Positions 31,174 through 33,548 of a stretch of DNA of 33,548 nucleotides are shown here, one piece after another; the first letter of the stretch is position 1, and the number at the start of each line of letters is the position of its first letter. The notes beneath the pieces were generated by a model. The model did not search any database. It saw only the letters and a list, made by a program, of their open reading frames with translations, and had not been told where the DNA came from. The DNA is taken from positions 1 through 33,548 of IMG/VR virus record IMGVR_UViG_3300046007_002096. One strand, written 5' to 3'. A program made the position numbers and the translations under genes. The stretch is from a virus.

Positions 31174-32097
31174 ATGAAAAATAATCTCTGGGTAGAAGCA
31201 TACAGACCTAAAACTGTTGCCGAATATGTTTTTGTTGATCAAAAGCAAAAAGATATGGTAACAAACTGGATCAAGGACGAGAGTTTCCCTCATTTGTTAT
31301 TGAGCGGAGATCCCGGCACAGGCAAGACAACGTTAGCAAGGGTCTTGATTCAAGAATTAGGTATTGAAGATTTCGACGTATTCGAAGTCAACGCATCACG
31401 CACAAGAGGCATTGATGTAATACGTGATCAAATAAACAGTTTCGTGCAGACTATGCCGTTCGGCAAGTTCAAGGTAGTGCTGTTAGACGAAGCGGACTAC
31501 TTAACACCTCCGGCGCAAGCCGCCTTGAGAAATGATATGGAAGCGTATCACATGACAGTACGCTATATCCTGACTTGTAACTATGGGTACAAGATCATTC
31601 CTGCACTAAAGAGTCGCTGTCATGAGATGCATATCGCTAATACTGATATCACAGAATTCACAGCAAGAGCCGCCACAGTACTCGTAAGTGAAAACGTAGT
31701 GTTCGATCTAGATGTACTTGATACTTATGTACGTGCTACTTATCCAGACTTGCGTAAGTGCTTAAATCAATTACAAGTTAACAGTCAAACAGGAACACTA
31801 CTTGCTCCGGATAACGCTACGTTTAGCGAAGATGCTTTATTGGTAAAAGCAACAGAATATTTTAAATCTGGTAATATTGTTGATGGCAGACAAACACTAC
31901 AAGAATATATCAAAACATACCCTACAAGGGCTGAGGATATATACACTTGGATGTATGATAATCTAGATTTATGGGGTAAGGATAATCAAAGTAAAGATAA
32001 TGCTATCATTACTATACGAAATGGTCTAGCAAATCTAACATTAGTGGGTATTCCTGAGATTGCTATCGCAGCAACTATGATTGAACTTACGTCATAA
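31174..32097 (+). CDS. gp44: gp44-like sliding clamp loader ATPase
   Basis: This 307-residue AAA+ clamp loader subunit has LWVEAYRPKTVAEYV at the start (typical of gp44/RFC), Walker A GDPGTGKT (45-52), Walker B VVLLDEAD (101-108), sensor 1 LTCNY (133-137) and an SRC motif (147-149) with the arginine finger. In T4, four gp44 and one gp62 form the loader that places the gp45 clamp on DNA for replication and for late transcription. The length is close to T4 gp44 (319). The gene after it is not an obvious gp62. It has its own sigma70-like promoter with the leaderless spacing. Confidence 0.93.
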   Translation: MKNNLWVEAYRPKTVAEYVFVDQKQKDMVTNWIKDESFPHLLLSGDPGTGKTTLARVLIQELGIEDFDVFEVNASRTRGIDVIRDQINSFVQTMPFGKFKVVLLDEADYLTPPAQAALRNDMEAYHMTVRYILTCNYGYKIIPALKSRCHEMHIANTDITEFTARAATVLVSENVVFDLDVLDTYVRATYPDLRKCLNQLQVNSQTGTLLAPDNATFSEDALLVKATEYFKSGNIVDGRQTLQEYIKTYPTRAEDIYTWMYDNLDLWGKDNQSKDNAIITIRNGLANLTLVGIPEIAIAATMIELTS

Positions 32098-32100
32098 ATA
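32093..32100 (+). promoter_or_regulatory. late promoter box CATAAATA (92-aa gene)
   Basis: A one-mismatch late box overlaps the gp44 stop codon and lies five bases before the ATG at 32106. Confidence 0.55.
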
Positions 32101-32105
32101 AACCT

Positions 32106-32384
32106 ATGAGATATTTACTTATAACTTTTTATAGAAAACCGGGCGGTCAGATTGATGAACAAGCACGTTTTGTTAAACGTGTACGTAACAGTGATGTATC
32201 CATGAGCAATATTATAATGGATTATGGACTACGCAAGATTGAAAAATGTGTAGTAGAAGGAAATAAGTTAAACAAGTCTTTTGATGAATTAAACGACTAT
32301 TATAAAAAAATCTATCCGCAAATGGTCAATCAACTTGAAAAAGAAGGACCTGAATTAGCGAAGCGTAAAGAAACGGGGAAATAA
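32106..32384 (+). CDS. conserved hypothetical protein, 92 aa
   Basis: This 92-residue protein begins MRYLLITFYRKPGGQIDEQ, with a central IIMDYGLRKIEKCVVEG strand pair and helical YYKKIYPQMVNQLEKEG. It resembles a small protein conserved next to gp44 in marine T4-like phages. It is shorter than gp62 and lacks clear gp62 features, so I do not call it clamp loader small subunit. It could be a regulator or partner of replication. A terminator hairpin overlaps its stop codon. Confidence 0.65.
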   Translation: MRYLLITFYRKPGGQIDEQARFVKRVRNSDVSMSNIIMDYGLRKIEKCVVEGNKLNKSFDELNDYYKKIYPQMVNQLEKEGPELAKRKETGK

Positions 32385-32399
32385 ATTCCCCGTTTTTTA
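32372..32399. terminator. convergent rho-independent terminator
   Basis: AACGGGGAA (about 32372-32380) pairs with TTCCCCGTT around a short ATAAA loop, followed by a T-run on the plus strand. The stop codon of the 92-aa gene is in the loop. On the minus strand the same stem follows the phoH stop codon but with a weaker T-run, so it may serve both directions. Confidence 0.9.
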
Positions 32400-33167
32400 T
32401 TAACGATATAAGTCTAGAACGTGTTCGATCATTCTATGTCGTCTTATATCTCTTGTCTCAAATTCACATACACCGATACCGTATACAGGATTCTCTTGTA
32501 ATCTACTAGTTAAATCTAATAGACCATTGTCAGCGGTTCGTCTGTCGGTTTGTTCGATGTCACCCGTCACAACGATTTTGCTACCTTGAGCAATACGTGT
32601 CAATAGCATTTTAATTTGACTTGGCGTAGCATTTTGTGCCTCGTCAAGTATTATCCAACTGTTCTTAAAGTTTCTACCGCGGCAGAATGCTAGCGGAGTT
32701 ATCTCAATGATTTGTTCATTTAACATGTGGACTAATTCTTTCATGCTATAGTATTCTTTCAATACATCTAACAATGGACGTACCCAAGGCTCCATCTTGC
32801 TGTTCAGATCACCAGGTAAAAATCCATGCTTCTCATCATCGACCGCTACCGCAGGTCTAGTCAATATGATCTTATCGCAGTCTCCGTTTCTTAGGGACTT
32901 GATCGCGGCTAGCATCGCTAAGTAAGTCTTACCGGTGCCAGCTGGACCGGATACAACTACGATGTCTAAGTCTCTGTCGATGAGTGATAGGATGTATTTT
33001 TCTTGATTGACTGACTGCGGTAGCAGTTCTATTGGTTTCCGTTGTCGTTTATAATTTTCTTGATTAAAGTCTATCGTTTCTGTAACGTAGAAGGGGTTTT
33101 TCTGATAATTTTTCATTTGATGATTTTGTTGTTCTTTTCTTAAAGCGCCCGTCTTTCTTTTGCTCAA
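32400..33167 (-). CDS. phoH: PhoH-like ATPase
   Basis: This 255-residue PhoH-family P-loop ATPase has Walker A GPAGTGKT (74-81), RPAVAVDDEKHGFLPGD (104-120) with the family's GFLPG, Walker B WIILDEAQN (171-179) and GDIEQTDRR near 202-210. PhoH genes are very common in marine phages. The name comes from a phosphate-starvation gene, but the phage function is not established; RNA-related roles have been suggested. The start is TTG at 33165-33167, chosen because AAGGAG (33175-33180) lies exactly seven bases upstream and the frame has no ATG until residue 18. It is the only gene in this part on the minus strand, convergent with the 92-aa gene. Confidence 0.92.
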   Translation of the reverse strand: MSKRKTGALRKEQQNHQMKNYQKNPFYVTETIDFNQENYKRQRKPIELLPQSVNQEKYILSLIDRDLDIVVVSGPAGTGKTYLAMLAAIKSLRNGDCDKIILTRPAVAVDDEKHGFLPGDLNSKMEPWVRPLLDVLKEYYSMKELVHMLNEQIIEITPLAFCRGRNFKNSWIILDEAQNATPSQIKMLLTRIAQGSKIVVTGDIEQTDRRTADNGLLDLTSRLQENPVYGIGVCEFETRDIRRHRMIEHVLDLYR

Positions 33168-33174
33168 GTGATGT

Positions 33175-33180
33175 CTCCTT
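33175..33180 (-). promoter_or_regulatory. strong Shine-Dalgarno of phoH
   Basis: AAGGAG on the minus strand lies seven bases before the TTG start. It is the best Shine-Dalgarno in the window and decides the start codon. It contrasts with the many genes here that have none. Confidence 0.8.
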
Positions 33181-33202
33181 TGTGAATGAGATAAATTGTC
33201 AT

Positions 33203-33221
33203 CTCTTAAATATTTAAAGAG
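33203..33221. repeat. AT-rich near-palindrome upstream of phoH
   Basis: CTCTT and AAGAG flank an AAATATTT core, making a nearly perfect inverted repeat of about 19 bases between phoH and the right-edge gene. No clear sigma70 promoter for phoH is visible in the 161-base gap, so this may be an operator or a leader hairpin. Confidence 0.35.
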
Positions 33222-33264
33222 TTAACCTTCGCAATAATGACATAGTATTTGGCAAGATTTAATG

Positions 33265-33272
33265 CATAAATA
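33265..33272 (+). promoter_or_regulatory. possible extra late box CATAAATA in the phoH/33330 gap
   Basis: A one-mismatch late box on the plus strand, 57 bases before the right-edge gene and 45 bases upstream of its better-placed box at 33318. It may be chance in AT-rich DNA. Confidence 0.3.
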
Positions 33273-33317
33273 TAACACTGTTGTCCAATATCTTCCTTTA
33301 TAATATCCCTGTTTTCT

Positions 33318-33325
33318 GATAAATA
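33318..33325 (+). promoter_or_regulatory. late promoter box GATAAATA of the right-edge gene
   Basis: A one-mismatch late box lies four bases before the ATG at 33330, the same near-zero leader seen at 13888 and 27834. Confidence 0.6.
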
Positions 33326-33329
33326 CTCT

Positions 33330-33548
33330 ATGACCACTAAAATTGCGGATAAATGGTTTGATGGAATAGATTTCGTTAGTATAGTAGACACTATCAAGGG
33401 TGTCATGACTAGTGACGGCACTATGTCTGTTTTACTTGATTTTGAGAGGGTATTAGATCAGTGTGATCTATACGCATTTAAAAATTGGATTAATGGCGAA
33501 TTAGTTCAAGGCCCCGACACCGGACGTTATAATGTTTCATGTGTTTTC
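33330..33548 (+). CDS. conserved hypothetical protein, 5' part only
   Basis: The first 73 residues are visible (MTTKIADKWFDGIDFVSIV, then MTSDGTMSVLLDFERVL and YAFKNWINGELVQGP). The frame is open to the right edge. The F-K-N-W-x-x-G-E-L-V-x-G-P pattern resembles a small late protein conserved in marine T4-like phages; its function is unknown to me. The start is set by the late box four bases upstream. No stop is seen, so the full length cannot be given. Confidence 0.65.
   Translation, partial: MTTKIADKWFDGIDFVSIVDTIKGVMTSDGTMSVLLDFERVLDQCDLYAFKNWINGELVQGPDTGRYNVSCVF

Noticed and set aside
32106-32384. gp62, the small clamp loader subunit
   Set aside because: The position after gp44 suits it, but the 92-aa protein lacks recognisable gp62 sequence and is too short.
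33206-33421. Minus-strand 71-codon frame at the right edge
   Set aside because: It lies opposite the start of the right-edge gene and uses a GTG with no Shine-Dalgarno; the plus-strand frame has a late box and a conserved pattern.

Overview
This window is a piece of the genome of a T4-like myovirus (contractile-tailed phage) of an AT-rich marine lineage, resembling cyanophages and pelagiphages. Recognisable T4 counterparts are the neck and sheath-completion proteins gp13, gp14 and gp15, tail sheath gp18, tail tube gp19, head completion gp4, a probable small terminase gp16, co-chaperonin gp31 and clamp loader gp44. PhoH and MazG-like genes, collagen-like tail fibres and a small DnaE-like protein point to the marine T4-like group. 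The host cannot be named from this sequence. I see no integrase, tRNA gene, insertion sequence or CRISPR array, and no gene-free stretch longer than about 165 bases.

Layout. Positions 1-3001 are on the minus strand: gp15 (running off the left edge) and an enlarged gp14. Positions 3099-4874 are an early-type plus-strand operon behind a sigma70-like promoter: an unknown 376-aa protein, a 65-aa protein and a MazG-like enzyme, followed by an SGNH-like protein to 5647. gp13 (5673), a dNMP kinase (6490) and an antisense zinc-ribbon protein (7090-7443) lead to the virion block. That block holds an unusually long tail sheath (7566), tail tube (11178), a tube-like protein (11833), a 120-aa protein, gp4 (13450), gp16 (13900), a 210-aa head-targeted protein (14408) and a 1664-aa low-complexity protein (15052) closed by a strong terminator near 20090. 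Positions 20153-29152 carry two collagen-like fibres, a 973-aa He_PIG-like adhesin and a 430-aa fibre-type protein. Positions 29156-32384 carry small conserved proteins, a DnaE-like fragment, gp31 and gp44. A hairpin terminator follows, then phoH on the minus strand and the start of another conserved gene at the right edge.

Regulation is the most striking part. Late genes are preceded by a T4-type late box (TATAAATA or close variants, CTAAATA on the minus strand). Several DNA-metabolism genes have sigma70-like promoters instead. In three sigma70 cases the order is -35, 17 bases, -10, 6 bases, ATG, exactly. In seven late cases the box lies 4-5 bases before an ATG. Both spacings put the expected transcription start at or next to the AUG, which suggests widespread leaderless mRNAs. 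Two of these late ATGs open tiny ORFs of 4 and 5 codons that run straight into gp19 and the 430-aa gene, as if they deliver ribosomes by termination-reinitiation.

How the genes work together: early genes supply nucleotide management (MazG-like, dNMP kinase), the replication clamp loader (gp44) and the folding factor (gp31). Late genes build head, neck, contractile tail and adhesive fibres. The two proteins at 14408 and 15052 look like internal head proteins, with capsid-targeting N-termini and many matches to the T4 prohead protease motif (L/I-x-E). All functions are read from family resemblance in the translated sequence; no search was run.
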